Assembly: GCA_040954595.2 (NCBI GenBank)
Contig: CM082596.2
Location: forward strand, 7,626,001-7,690,000
DNA: 64,000 nt
Reading direction: 5' to 3'
Origin: Balanoglossus misakiensis
Lineage: Eukaryota > Hemichordata
Position numbers and translations under genes: made by a program. Of this stretch, positions 63,652 through 64,000 are shown piece by piece. Position 1 is the first letter of the stretch; each line of letters opens with the position of its first letter. The notes under the pieces were generated by a model. It did no database searches and had not been told where the DNA came from. It saw only the letters and a program-made list of their open reading frames with translations.

Positions 63652-64000
63652 ATTGTGACAATAGAAGTTTTTCCTTCTATTACCATTAATTGAATATTTA
63701 TCAAGTTGTGATGTTTCGGGGACAGGGGGGCTTTGCCTTTTGGGCAGGAATACATGTACTGGTACAAAGTCGAGGTGACACAGTTACATGTAGTTCCGTA
63801 GATTGTAAGGTAAAGTCGTTTGCAGGTGTCTCGTAAAGGTATGGAGTGCCCACAAGACTGGTACAATGTACCTTAATACAGTCTAGTGGTTCTGAAGCCC
63901 AAAAAAAAACTTGGTCGTGTTTCAGATTCAATGCCACGCACGGAGGAAAATAAATTTGCACAGTAACATCCTCCGCCCCCGGGGAAACTTAATGGTCCAT
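63652..64000. other. Right edge, no feature recognised
   Basis: No supported gene or repeat in the final 349 bases. Confidence 0.35.

Overview
The window is animal nuclear DNA. Its genes are split by short GT-AG introns, it is crowded with small inverted-repeat transposons, and it has single-exon rhodopsin-class receptors, a U2 snRNA gene and a Tx1/L1-like LINE. The protein matches and the repeat style suggest an invertebrate deuterostome, most likely a lancelet (amphioxus). That species call is an inference; no marker in the window fixes it.

Layout. 1-1230: the 5' end of an ACSM-type acyl-CoA synthetase gene (minus strand), which continues off the left edge. 2016-3774: a complete Tc1-like transposon with perfect 28-bp inverted ends. 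4476-10556: a U2 snRNA gene (minus) split by a full-length LINE in the same orientation with both ORFs open. 10.9-13.1 kb: fold-back elements and a duplicated TCTCGCGAGA motif. 13158-14288 and 19874-20881: two paralogous intronless GPCRs (minus) that lack several residues needed for classical signalling, with a microsatellite and a nested palindrome between them. 26654-29019: a complete five-exon UBE2G2 (plus). 32250-36276: a nine-exon CNPPD1 (minus), convergent with UBE2G2. 37254-38546: an intronless serine-rich protein of unknown function (minus). 40413-43239: a four-exon galactose-3-O-sulfotransferase-like gene (plus). 43-52 kb: no gene recognised, only mobile-element remnants. 52265-56295: a three-exon secreted precursor (minus) whose mature segment resembles orexin and whose tail carries an EF-hand loop. 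56.5-64 kb: MITEs and otherwise featureless DNA.

The genes do not form a pathway. UBE2G2, CNPPD1, ACSM and the sulfotransferase are conserved housekeeping or metabolic genes. The most notable items are the orexin-like precursor with an EF-hand tail, the LINE placed just 5' of the branch-point recognition segment of a U2 gene, and the GPCR pair lacking Asp2.50, Arg3.50 and Asn7.49. All exon models were built by eye from splice signals, reading phase and family resemblance; no transcript or database search was available.
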